Shown one piece after another: positions 29,438 to 38,500 of a stretch of 64,000 bases of DNA. How positions within the stretch are numbered: the first letter of the stretch is position 1; each line of letters begins with the position of its first letter. The DNA is from Microbacterium sp. SSM24 (GTDB taxonomy: Bacteria > Actinomycetota > Actinomycetes > Actinomycetales > Microbacteriaceae). The stretch lies in contig NZ_JAPDNQ010000001.1 in assembly GCF_025989145.1 (NCBI RefSeq), forward strand, positions 124,001 through 188,000, read 5' to 3'. A program made the translations under genes and the position numbers. Under the pieces are notes generated by a model that was not told where the DNA came from, ran no database searches, and was given only the letters and a program-made list of their open reading frames with translations.

Positions 29438-29528
29438 CCGGCGGCTGACTTCATAGGGCAAACCCGCATCCCGGCCGTGAGAGCGATCCCTCCAGCCCTC
29501 GCGAGCACAATGCTCACCGAAGGGTTTC

Positions 29529-29553
29529 TGAGGCGCCATTCTGCGTTGCCTCA
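29529..29553. other. TGAGGC-N13-GCCTCA inverted repeat
   Basis: Arms 29529-29534 and 29548-29553. It lies in the 284-nt gap between the two importer sets and could be a weak terminator for the first or an operator for the second. Confidence 0.3.
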
Positions 29554-29620
29554 CCCTGCATGACGGACGATCGACGGGTGACGGGATGAGGCATCCGAGG
29601 GCGTTGCCAAAGCGTTACGT

Positions 29621-29656
29621 TCAAGACTTGACGACAAGAAGCGAGCCGGAAATGAT
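29621..29656 (+). promoter_or_regulatory. Promoter of importer 2 with overlapping palindrome
   Basis: TTGACG (29628-29633), a 17-nt spacer and AATGAT (29651-29656) form a sigma-A-like promoter about 65 nt before the lipoprotein start. The odd palindrome TCAAG-A-CTTGA (29621-29631) overlaps the -35, a good position for a repressor such as the ROK protein. Confidence 0.55.
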
Positions 29657-29721
29657 CGGTTCAAGCGCGAAGTGCAGCAGGAACGAACCTGGGGCTCGCG
29701 CACTTCAATGACGAAAGGCGA

Positions 29722-30801
29722 ATGATGAAGAAGTCTTCACTCCTCGCTGTGGCCGCCCTCACGGGTGCGGCTGCGGTGATGCTTGCGGGTTGTGCCGGGA
29801 ACTCTGGCGGCACCCCGAGCGAGAGCGGCGGCGGAGATGCCGAGGCCGGCCGCGCATGCGTGATCCTTCCCGACGCGGCGTCGTCGCCGCGGTGGGAGAA
29901 CTTCGACGCGAAGTACCTGCAGGAGGGCCTCGAGGCTGCCGGCTTCGAGACCGACATCCAGAACGCTCTGGGTGACGTCAACAAGTACGCCACCATCGCC
30001 GACCAGCAGCTTGCGCAGGGCTGTGGCGTGATGCTCCTGGTCGACTACCAGGGCGCCGCCGAAGCCGTGGCCACCAAGGCCAAGGCCGAGGGCATCCCGG
30101 TGATCGCGTACGACCGTCCGTTCTCGGGCGCCGACTACTACGTGTCGTTCGACAACGTCGAGGTCGGTCGCATGCAGGGCCAGACGGTCCTCAACGGCCT
30201 CGAGACCGCCGGCATCGACCCGGCTTCGGCCACCGTCGTCTACATGGGCGGCGACCCGACCGACGGCAACGCGGCGATGTTCCACGACGGCGCCGTCGAG
30301 GTCATGGAGGCCGCCGGCATCACCGCGGCCGCCGAGCCCCCGGGAGCCTGGGACCAGGCCAAGTCGCAGACCAACTTCGAGCAGGCTCTGACGGGCCTGG
30401 GCGGCAAGGTCGACGGCGTCTGGGTCGCGAACGACACCAACGCGGCCGGCGTGATCAAGGTCCTGCAGGACAACAACCTCAAGGGCGTTGCCGTGTCGGG
30501 TCAGGACGCCAACGTCGCGGGCCTGCAGAACATCCTCCTCGGCTGGCAGACCGCCACGGTCTACAAGCCGGTCAAGGACGAGGCGACCGCTGCGGTCGAG
30601 ACGGCCATCGCCCTGCTGAAGGGGGAGACGCCCGACGCGAGCGCCGAGCTGGAGGACGGCACGCCGTACATCCAGGTCACGCCGCTGCTGGTCGGACCGG
30701 AAGAGGTCAAGGACGTCATCGCCGCCGGCGACGCATCGTTCGACGACGTCTGCACCCCCGACGTCGCAGCTGCCTGCGAGCAGTACGGAGTCACCGAGTA
30801 A
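29722..30801 (+). CDS. Sugar ABC transporter substrate-binding lipoprotein 2
   Basis: 359 residues. Signal peptide MMKKSSLLAV with lipobox MLAGCAG (Cys about residue 23). The mature domain is type I periplasmic-binding, related to lipoprotein 1 and to ChvE/XylF: VILPDAASSPRWENFD, AYDRPFSGADYYVSFDN and VSGQDANVAGLQNI. The conserved C-terminal pattern DVCTPDVAAACEQYG parallels DICTPAYADACEAAG of lipoprotein 1; two cysteines there may form a disulfide. GAAAGG precedes the ATG; the second ATG three bases on is equally possible. Codon use looks optimised, suggesting high expression. Confidence 0.9.
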   Translation: MMKKSSLLAVAALTGAAAVMLAGCAGNSGGTPSESGGGDAEAGRACVILPDAASSPRWENFDAKYLQEGLEAAGFETDIQNALGDVNKYATIADQQLAQGCGVMLLVDYQGAAEAVATKAKAEGIPVIAYDRPFSGADYYVSFDNVEVGRMQGQTVLNGLETAGIDPASATVVYMGGDPTDGNAAMFHDGAVEVMEAAGITAAAEPPGAWDQAKSQTNFEQALTGLGGKVDGVWVANDTNAAGVIKVLQDNNLKGVAVSGQDANVAGLQNILLGWQTATVYKPVKDEATAAVETAIALLKGETPDASAELEDGTPYIQVTPLLVGPEEVKDVIAAGDASFDDVCTPDVAAACEQYGVTE

Positions 30802-30819
30802 GTTATCGGTCAAGCCGCG

Positions 30820-30850
30820 GGGGCGTCGCGTCATCGAGGCGCGGCGCCCC
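30820..30850 (+). terminator. Intra-operon hairpin after lipoprotein 2
   Basis: 30820-30830 pairs with 30840-30850 (11 bp including one U-G) around a 9-nt loop, and TTTT follows at 30858-30861. Positioned between the binding protein and its ATPase, it likely lowers downstream expression or stabilises the upstream mRNA, as is common for such operons. Confidence 0.6.
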
Positions 30851-30887
30851 TCGCGCGTTTTGCCGGGACCTTCGCAAGGAAGCGAGT

Positions 30888-31697
30888 ATGTCAGAGACGA
30901 TCACAGCCACAGAGCCGATCATCAAGTTGGTCGGCGTCAAGAAGTCTTTCGGTCCGGTCAGCGTCCTCAAGGGCGTGGACCTCAACGTGTTCCCGGGGAA
31001 GGTCACCGCATTGGTCGGTGACAACGGCGCCGGTAAGTCCACGCTCATCAAGGGTCTCGCGGGCGTGCAGCCCTATGACGAGGGCGAAGTCCTCATCGAT
31101 GGCGAGCACCGCGACCTGCACGCGCCGAGGGATGCCTCGGGTCTGGGCATCGAGGTGGTGTACCAGGACCTCGCCCTGTGCGACAACCTCGACATCGTCC
31201 AGAACATGTTCCTGGGCCGTGAGGAGACCTCCGTCGGCACGTTCGACGAGGGCCGCATGGAGAAGGAGGCGTCCGACACGCTGCGTTCCCTGTCGGTGCG
31301 CACCGTGAAGTCGGTCCGTCAGAAGGTGTCCAGCCTGTCCGGGGGTCAGCGTCAGACGGTCGCCATCGCGCGCGCCGTGCTGAAGAAGGCGCGCGTGGTC
31401 ATCCTCGACGAGCCCACCGCGGCGCTGGGCGTCGCGCAGACCGAGCAGGTGCTGAACCTGGTCAAGCGGCTCTCCGACCAGGGCGTGGCGGTCATCCTGA
31501 TCAGCCACAACCTCGCCGACGTGTTCGAGGTCGCCGACGACATCGCCGTGCTCTACCTCGGCCAGATGGTGGCGCAGATCCCCGTGTCCGAGACCACCCG
31601 CGACGACGTCGTCGGGTACATCACCGGAACCAAGACCCTGGGCGGCGTCAACATCGTCGACACGTCCACCATTCGCACCGAGGAGGGGGCGGAATGA
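30888..31697 (+). CDS. Sugar ABC transporter ATP-binding protein 2
   Basis: 269 residues, a single ABC domain: GDNGAGKSTLIKGL (Walker A), SSLSGGQRQTVAIARAV (signature) and VVILDEPTAALGVAQTEQV (Walker B), with the switch His in LISHNLADVF. It matches ATPase 1 closely but lacks its long tail. AAGGAAG lies 6 nt before the ATG. The last four bases (ATGA) are the start of the permease gene, so translation is coupled. Confidence 0.93.
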   Translation: MSETITATEPIIKLVGVKKSFGPVSVLKGVDLNVFPGKVTALVGDNGAGKSTLIKGLAGVQPYDEGEVLIDGEHRDLHAPRDASGLGIEVVYQDLALCDNLDIVQNMFLGREETSVGTFDEGRMEKEASDTLRSLSVRTVKSVRQKVSSLSGGQRQTVAIARAVLKKARVVILDEPTAALGVAQTEQVLNLVKRLSDQGVAVILISHNLADVFEVADDIAVLYLGQMVAQIPVSETTRDDVVGYITGTKTLGGVNIVDTSTIRTEEGAE

Positions 31698-32965
31698 GCA
31701 GCAACGCGACCCGTACCGAGGCCGCACCCGATCCGGTCTCCAGCGATCTCATCGGCAGCGGCGTCGAAGGCGGCCTGTCCGACCAGGTCCGCGCGTGGTG
31801 GCAGCGCGTGCGCAGCGGCGACATGGGCGCCCTGCCCGCCATCGGCGGGCTCGTCGTGCTCGGCATCCTGTTCACCGCCCTGAGCCCGTTCTTCCTCACC
31901 GAACGCAACTTCGCGAACCTGCTCAACCAGGCCGCCACCCTCGTGGTCCTCGGCATGGCGCTCGTGTTCGTGCTGCTGCTCGGCGAGATCGACCTGTCCG
32001 CCGGTGTCACCGGCGGCGTGGGCATGGCCCTGTTCGTCGTGCTGAACTCGCAGTTCCACGTCCCGTGGCCGCTCGCGCTGCTCATCGGATTCGGCTTCGG
32101 GTTCCTCATCGGCGCGTTCATAGGCTTCTTCGTCGCGAGGGTCGGCATCCCGTCGTTCGTCGTGACACTGGGCCTGTTCCTCGGCCTGCAGGGCCTCGCG
32201 CTCGTCGTCATCGGACCCGGCGGCCTGTTCCGCGTCGAAGTGCCCGAACTCATCGCGCTGCAGAACGGCAACCTGCCGGTCTGGGGCGGCTGGGTCATGC
32301 TCGCGATCATGATCGCGGTCTCGGCCGCCACCTCGTTCTGGGACCGCGCCCGACGCACCCGCGCCGGCGTCCCCAACCGCGCGATCTCGCTGGTATGGAT
32401 CAAGCTCGCCGTGATCGCCGTCGTCGGCGGCGCGTTCGTCTTCATCCTCAACCAGGACCGCGGCCAATCCGTCAACGCGGTGCAAGGCGTACCCAACGTC
32501 GTGCCGATCGTGCTGGTGATCCTCTGGATCGGCACCTTCGTCCTCGACCGCACCAAGTTCGGCCGCTACATCTACGCCATCGGCGGCAACGCCGAAGCCG
32601 CACGGCGCTCGGGCGTCAAAGTGCGCTGGATCAAGTGGTGGGCGTTCGTCATCTGCTCATCCCTCGCCGTGTTCTCCGCACTGCTCAGCGTGTCCCGCGT
32701 CGGCACCGTCGACGCGACCGTCGGACGCGACATCGTCCTCTCCGGCGTCGCCGCAGCAGTCGTCGGCGGCGTCAGCCTCTTCGGCGGCAAGGGCCGACTC
32801 ATGCACGCAGCGATCGGCGCCCTCGTGATCGCGACGATCACCAACGGCCTCGGCCTGCTCAACCTCCCCGCAGGCGTGAACCTGCTCGTCACCGGCGGCG
32901 TCCTCATCCTCGCCGCCACCGTCGACGCACTCTCCCGCCTCCGCGGAAACGGCGTGCGCACGTAG
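31694..32965 (+). CDS. Sugar ABC transporter permease 2
   Basis: 423 residues, RbsC/XylH-type, about 10 hydrophobic segments. Landmarks: GEIDLSAGVTGGVGMALF, VGIPSFVVTLGLFLGLQG, GRYIYAIGGNAEAARRSG and DIVLSGVAAAVVGGVSLFGG. An N-terminal hydrophilic stretch of about 35 residues precedes the first helix. It completes the second importer and is followed by a strong hairpin. Confidence 0.93.
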   Translation: MSSNATRTEAAPDPVSSDLIGSGVEGGLSDQVRAWWQRVRSGDMGALPAIGGLVVLGILFTALSPFFLTERNFANLLNQAATLVVLGMALVFVLLLGEIDLSAGVTGGVGMALFVVLNSQFHVPWPLALLIGFGFGFLIGAFIGFFVARVGIPSFVVTLGLFLGLQGLALVVIGPGGLFRVEVPELIALQNGNLPVWGGWVMLAIMIAVSAATSFWDRARRTRAGVPNRAISLVWIKLAVIAVVGGAFVFILNQDRGQSVNAVQGVPNVVPIVLVILWIGTFVLDRTKFGRYIYAIGGNAEAARRSGVKVRWIKWWAFVICSSLAVFSALLSVSRVGTVDATVGRDIVLSGVAAAVVGGVSLFGGKGRLMHAAIGALVIATITNGLGLLNLPAGVNLLVTGGVLILAATVDALSRLRGNGVRT

Positions 32966-32976
32966 CAGGGCTGTGC

Positions 32977-33012
32977 AGAGGCGCCGGGCGGAGGCATCCG
33001 CTCGGCGCCTCT
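32977..33012. terminator. Bidirectional terminator-like hairpin
   Basis: AGAGGCGCCG (32977-32986) pairs perfectly with CGGCGCCTCT (33003-33012); the loop can form an inner GCGGA/TCCGC stem. It lies 12 nt after permease 2, in the gap before the convergent sirtuin gene. Confidence 0.65.
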
Positions 33013-33101
33013 TCGCGTGCGGGGCGGGCGCGGGCCGGGCGCGGGCGCGCGTGAACCAACCGGGGCCACCCTCCGCCCGCGGCGCGGGTCGCTGCGCCTC
33101 C

Positions 33102-33797
33102 CTACCCCCGGGCCGTCACCAGCTCGTCCACCCAGGCCGGTACCAGCTCCCCCGCCCAGCCGGCCCGCGCGTCGTCGAAAGGGATGAGCGCGTCGCTCGG
33201 CTCGAGGTTGAGCTCGACCGTCCACGCGCCGCACGCCGAGGCGAGCGCGACGTAGCCGGCGGCCGGGTAGACCGATCCGGACGTCCCGATCGACGCGAAC
33301 ACGTCGCACGCGACCACGGCGTCCTCGATGCGGTCGAGGTCGTACGGCATCTCTCCGAACCAGACGACGTCGGGGCGCAGCATCCGCTCTCCGCACACCG
33401 GACACGGCGGACGCGGCTCGAGGTCGGCATCCCACACGGGACGGGCGCCGCAGGCCGCGCACAGCGCGCGCTGCAGTTCGCCGTGCATGTGCACGAGGTT
33501 GCGGGTCCCGGCCCTCTCGTGGAGGTCGTCCACGTTCTGCGTCACGACCAGCAGCTCGTCGCCGAAGGCCCTCTCGAGGCGTGCGAGGGCGTGGTGCGCG
33601 GCGTTGGGGACGACGGATGCCACGGCCCGCCGCCGCGCGTCGTAGAAGCGCTGCACGAGGTCGGGGTCGCGCTCGAATCCCTCCGGCGTGGCCACGTCGT
33701 CGACGGAGTGGCCCTCCCACAGACCGTCGGCGTCGCGGAACGTGGGGACGCCGCTCTCCGCCGAGATCCCGGCGCCGGTGAGCACGACGATGCGCAT
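33102..33797 (-). CDS. cobB: NAD-dependent protein deacylase, Sir2 family (class III-like)
   Basis: 231 residues. Removes acyl groups from protein lysines using NAD+. Motifs: LTGAGISAESGVPTFRD (residues 6-22), VTQNVDDLHERAG (about 84), catalytic His in HMHGEL, a zinc knuckle from two CxxC pairs (CAACG and CPVCG) and IGTSGSVYPAAG. The FYDARRR segment supplies the Tyr and Arg that in class III sirtuins such as E. coli CobB bind succinyl or malonyl groups, so desuccinylase activity is plausible. The start at 33797 has only a weak leaderless hexamer (CACACT, 33804-33809). Confidence 0.95.
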   Translation of the reverse strand: MRIVVLTGAGISAESGVPTFRDADGLWEGHSVDDVATPEGFERDPDLVQRFYDARRRAVASVVPNAAHHALARLERAFGDELLVVTQNVDDLHERAGTRNLVHMHGELQRALCAACGARPVWDADLEPRPPCPVCGERMLRPDVVWFGEMPYDLDRIEDAVVACDVFASIGTSGSVYPAAGYVALASACGAWTVELNLEPSDALIPFDDARAGWAGELVPAWVDELVTARG

Positions 33798-33834
33798 GAC
33801 ACCAGTGTGGCGGGCGGGACGGCGGAAGACTCGT

Positions 33835-35361
33835 TCAGCCTCGCAGCAGCTCGCGCAGCGAGCCGATCGTGTCGGCCTCCCCCGCCGTCTTGTCGGGCCG
33901 ATAGCCCTTCACCCTCGCGAAGCGCAGTGCGACGCCTCCGGGGTATCGCGTCGAGCGCTGCACCCCGTCGATCGCGATCTCGACGACGGTCTCGGGGCGC
34001 ACGTGCACGGCATACGACGAGCGGTGCGTCTCGATCGTCGGGAAGTGCGCGGTCTGCCACCGGAGCAGGTCATCGGTCAGTCCCTTGAAGGTCTTGCCGA
34101 CCATGACGAAGCCGCCGGGCTCGCCGAAGGCCCCGTCGGGGTCGCGCGCTCCCAGGTGGAGGTTGGACAGCATTCCCTGCCGTCGTCCCGAACCCCACTC
34201 GACGCCGAGCACCACCAGGTCGAAGGTGAGCACCGGCTTCACCTTGAGCCAGCTCTTTCCACGTCTGCCTGCCGCGTAGACGGACTCGATCCCCTTCACC
34301 ATGACGCCCTCGTGGCCCGCGGCGAGCGCCTCGCGCGAGAGCTCCTCGGCGCGCTGCGGGTCGTCGGTGACGATCCCCGGCATGCGCGCGTCGCCGACGA
34401 CCCGACCCAGCACCTCGAGCCGTGTCGCGAGGGGCTCGTCGATGAGGTCTCGGCCATCGACGTGGAGGATGTCGAAGAACCAGGGGCGCAGGGCGACGGA
34501 TGCCGCGCCCTCCGATCCGAAGCGGGCCATCGTGTCTTGGAACGGCCGCGGACCTCCGTCCTCGTCGAGCGACAGCGTCTCGCCGTCGAGGATCAGCCGC
34601 TGGGACGGCAGCGCGCGCACCGCTTCGACGATCTCGGGCACGCGGTGGGTGATGTCGGCCAGGCTGCGGGTGTAGACCCGCACCTCGTCACCATCGCGAT
34701 GCACCTGGATGCGCGCGCCGTCGAGCTTGTACTCGACGGACGCGGGTCCGCCGATCGCGCCGAGTGCCTCACCTGCCGACGCCGCGGTCGACGCGAGCAT
34801 CGGCATCACCGGGCGTCCGACCTCGAGCCCGACGGCCTCGAGTTCGCCCGGCTCGCCGAACAGCGCGACGCGGGCGGTCTGGCCGAGATCGCCCGACAGC
34901 ATCACGGCGCGGCGGACGGACGGCGCATCGGCGCCGGCAGCCTTGGCGATCGCGTCGAGCAGCACGCCCTCGAGCGCGCCCGTGCGCAGCTCGCCCTGGA
35001 TCACGCGGCACAGGAAGTCCCACTCGGCGGGCGTCGCGCGGCCCGCCAGTTCGGCGAGGGCGTCGCGTCGCACGCCGGCCGAGCCGGCACCGTCGGCACC
35101 CGCGAGTCGTTCCAGCGCGGCGTCGACGTCGCCGATCGTCAGCGTCGCGGCATCCGCGTTCCGGGCCTCGACCGCGCGCAGACCGCGCCAGCCGACCCCG
35201 AGCCGGCCCTGACGCGGACTCGCGACGAGGAAGCCGATCGTGGGCGCGACCTCGGCGGGCGCGAGCCCTTTCAGCAGACCGGACAACGCCGCGATCTTCG
35301 CGAGCCGCGACGATGTCGCACCGGCCTCGTCGGCGGCCTCGACCACGGCGGAGAGCAGCAT
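33835..35361 (-). CDS. ligB: ATP-dependent DNA ligase (LigB type)
   Basis: 508 residues, the same size as mycobacterial LigB, an accessory nick-sealing ligase. An N-terminal alpha-helical DNA-binding domain (about 1-180) precedes the nucleotidyltransferase domain with the adenylated lysine in EYKLDGARIQVH (motif I, about 210), LDGETLSL (motif III), GHEGVMVKGIESVY (motif IV) and SWLKVKPV (motif V). The OB domain contains ALRFARVKGYRPDK. No LigD polymerase or Ku gene is adjacent. ATG 35361 is selected by CAGAAT 6 nt upstream; the frame is open further but would cover that hexamer. Confidence 0.93.
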   Translation of the reverse strand: MLLSAVVEAADEAGATSSRLAKIAALSGLLKGLAPAEVAPTIGFLVASPRQGRLGVGWRGLRAVEARNADAATLTIGDVDAALERLAGADGAGSAGVRRDALAELAGRATPAEWDFLCRVIQGELRTGALEGVLLDAIAKAAGADAPSVRRAVMLSGDLGQTARVALFGEPGELEAVGLEVGRPVMPMLASTAASAGEALGAIGGPASVEYKLDGARIQVHRDGDEVRVYTRSLADITHRVPEIVEAVRALPSQRLILDGETLSLDEDGGPRPFQDTMARFGSEGAASVALRPWFFDILHVDGRDLIDEPLATRLEVLGRVVGDARMPGIVTDDPQRAEELSREALAAGHEGVMVKGIESVYAAGRRGKSWLKVKPVLTFDLVVLGVEWGSGRRQGMLSNLHLGARDPDGAFGEPGGFVMVGKTFKGLTDDLLRWQTAHFPTIETHRSSYAVHVRPETVVEIAIDGVQRSTRYPGGVALRFARVKGYRPDKTAGEADTIGSLRELLRG

Positions 35362-35367
35362 CCCTGG

Positions 35368-35373
35368 ATTCTG
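35368..35373 (-). promoter_or_regulatory. -10 hexamer of leaderless ligB
   Basis: CAGAAT on the minus strand, 6 nt before ATG 35361. Confidence 0.45.
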
Positions 35374-35500
35374 CCACCCGCCCCCGACAGCACGCTCGAG
35401 CACGCCCGACCATGTCGCACGATGCGCGGGTGACGCGGCGCCGCACCCGCCATCCGTGTGACCCGCGCCGCGGTGGGAGGGCGGGCGCCGGGACGGCAGC

Positions 35501-35536
35501 GGGGCCGTGCGGAGGACCCATCGCCCGCACGGCCCC
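35501..35536 (-). terminator. Perfect 12-bp hairpin after the GH43 gene
   Basis: GGGGCCGTGCGG (35501-35512) pairs with CCGCACGGCCCC (35525-35536) around a 12-nt loop, starting 27 nt beyond the GH43 stop. Confidence 0.7.
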
Positions 35537-35563
35537 GACCACCTCAGGCCGGTGTCCGGCCCG

Positions 35564-38500
35564 TCATCGGGCCCCGCAGGAGGCCGCGACGTAGTCGACG
35601 GATCGCTCCGCCGCGACGGTCTCGCCACCGACGACCGCGGTGATCTCGGCGTCGACCGCACCCGCCGGCATGGCCGGAAGGCGGGTCGAGAAGACCGCCG
35701 TCGACTGCGCGCCCGGCGCGATGCCGGCCCACGTCTTGGTGCCGTAGGGCGTGGTGACGGCCACCGTCGCCGGCACCTCGTCGCCGTTGCCCGCGGTCAC
35801 GACGAGCGCGACCTTCGACGCGACGCACCGTGTCGTCACCGTGATCTCGACGTCGACCTCGGGCTCCGCCTGCTCGGCCGCCCATGCCTCGAACTCCAGG
35901 ATGCCGCTCGAGCCGCCGGCGCTGGCCGAGCCCCAGGCCTGCATGAGCGCCCGCAGCTTCGTCGTCGTCACCGGCGCGAACGACACCTCGTTCATCGCGG
36001 TCGAGGACCGGCCGTAGGCTCCGGCGGCCTCGACGTCCTTCCACGCCCCGGTCGCCAGGTCGACGTACTGGAGCTTCCACTCGCGCGGCGGGATCATGCC
36101 GACCCCTGCGGCGTCGGCGGAGTCGCGGAAGAACAGCACCCCGGCCCTGTCGACGGTGACCACGCGGTCCCACTCGAGCTGCACCCACTGCTCGCCGACG
36201 TTGGGCCATGTGCCCCACGACGCCCCCGTGAGCGCGCCGTCGTTCACGGCCGTCACCGAGTTCCAGGACGACGTGTAGGACGCGGTCGGGGTCGCGATCG
36301 GCGCGATGTTGCCCTCGAGCGGCGCGTCCGGCGACAGCGGCACGGTCACGGTGCCCAGCGCCGACACGTTGCCCGCGGCATCCTTCGACCGCAGGTAGAC
36401 CACGTGACGCTGCGCGTCGACGGGCACCGGTGCGCCGTAGGCCTGCCAGCCGGTCGGCGCGTCGAGCGCGTACTCGATCACCGCGATGCCGGATCCGGCG
36501 TCGGCGGCCGTGGCGCTCACGGTGCGCGCGACGATGTCGAGCGTGCCCGTGACGGTGGGCCGCGTCGCGTCGATGCGGACCTGCACGGATGCCTCCGCCG
36601 ACGTGTTGCCCGCGGCATCCGTCGCCCGCGCACGGACCGTGTGCGTGCCGTCGCCCGACACGGTCGCTTCTGCGAATCGGACGTTGTCGGTCTCCTGCCA
36701 CGCGCCGCCGTCGACGGAGAGAGCGATGCGCGTGCGCACGTCGCGGTCGTCGGTCGCGGTGGCCCGCACGGTGACGGGTGAGAGGAACCAGCCGTTCGCG
36801 CCGTCCACTCCGGTCGCCGCGAGTGCCACCTCCGGCGCGTCGGCGTCGATCGTCTCGCCGTGGATCTCGAGCTCGCTGAGCCCGACCCCGGATCCCGTCT
36901 GCGCGGTCAGCGCCACGCGGACGGCCGTCGTCGTGACGGCGTCGAACGTGGCCGTGTTCGGCTCGCCTGCGACCGTCGAGGGCTGTCCGGCGCCGGTCAC
37001 AGCCCGCCACTCGCCGTCGACGAGCGCTTCGACCGCCCACGACTGGGGCACGGCGACGCCGCCCCCGGTCCAGAAGTGCGCCGTCGCGCCGTCGACCCGC
37101 ACCGGGGCGTCCCACGTGTAGCCCGCCCACGTCGTGGCGTCCGCGGTCCACACCGGGTCCGCGACGCCCGTGTAGGCGACCGCCTCGTCGTTGAGCGCGG
37201 CCACCGCCGAGCCCGCGGCGGTGGAACCCGCCGACGGCGTGCCCGTGAGCGCGAGGTTCGCGCGCCACGGGTCCTCGCCGAGCACGGTGACCGTGGCGGT
37301 CACGAGTCCGGCCGCGTAGCCCTCCACGAAGCCCTGCACCGTGAACTGCCCGGCCGCGGCCACATCGGCGGGGTCGACCGCGTCCCAGCGCACCGATGCG
37401 GCGAGCGTGTCGTCGCCGAACGCGAGGTCCACGGTCTCGGGCAGCTCGGGCGCCGTCCCGACGACCGTCTGCACCTCGACCGGGGCGACCGTGTCGGGTT
37501 GAGCCGCGTGGACCTCCCACTCCTCGACCGCGACGGCCGAGTACGAGGGCGGATTCGCCGCGTTCGGCGAGGCGCCCAGCACCGCGCGCAGGCGGGACGT
37601 GGTGACCGCGCCGAAGGTGACCTGGTGCACGGCCGTCGTCGAGGTCGGGTAGCCGCTCGGGTTCGGCACGTCCTTCCAGGCACCGGCATCCCAGTACTGC
37701 AGCACCCACGAGGCGGGGTCGGAGACGCCGTTGCCGGTGCCGGGCGCGATGTCGCGCCAGAACTTGATGCGTGCGCGGTCCAGGCGCACCGGGGCGTCCC
37801 AGTCGTACTGGATCCACTGCTGCGCGGGGCGGTTCGCCGTCCAGCTGCCCCACATGTCCGGCGGCAGCGGGTTGGGGCGGATGATCTCGTCGTTGAGCGC
37901 CTTGATCCAGTACTGGGTCGGGATCGGCTCGTTCGACGCCGACGCGGTCGCCCACGGGGCGACGTTCGATCGCGGCGTGAGGTTCGCGCCCTTCACCGGC
38001 GTCGTGGTGACGGGCACGATGCGCGCCGGGGTCTGCGTGTCGTCCCACTCGAGGTGATCGATCGCGACCGAGCGGCGGAAGTGGTTGCCGCCGACCGCAT
38101 CGGCCGTGTGGTACGCCATGTACCACTCGCCCTGGAACTCGGCGATCGCCGGATGGCTGGTCGTCGACGACACCGGCGCGAGGATGCGGCCGCGGAACGT
38201 CCACGGTCCGAGCGGGCTCGACGCGGTCGAGTACGCGATGCACGCGTGATAGTTCGCGGGGGTGCACGTGCTGGTCGGGCCGGCGTTGTTGGCGGCGTAG
38301 GCGAGGTAGTAGGTCGCGTCGCGCTTGAACAGCCACGCCGCCTCGAAGAAGCCGGTCACGCCGCTCGTGATCGTCGTCGGCGTGCCGATCCGCGTCTTCA
38401 TGTCGCTCTGCAGCTCGATGGCCATGAGCCGGCTGAAGCTGCCCCAGTACATCCACACCCGGCCGCCGTCGACGAGCACGGTCGGGTCGATGTTGTGGGC

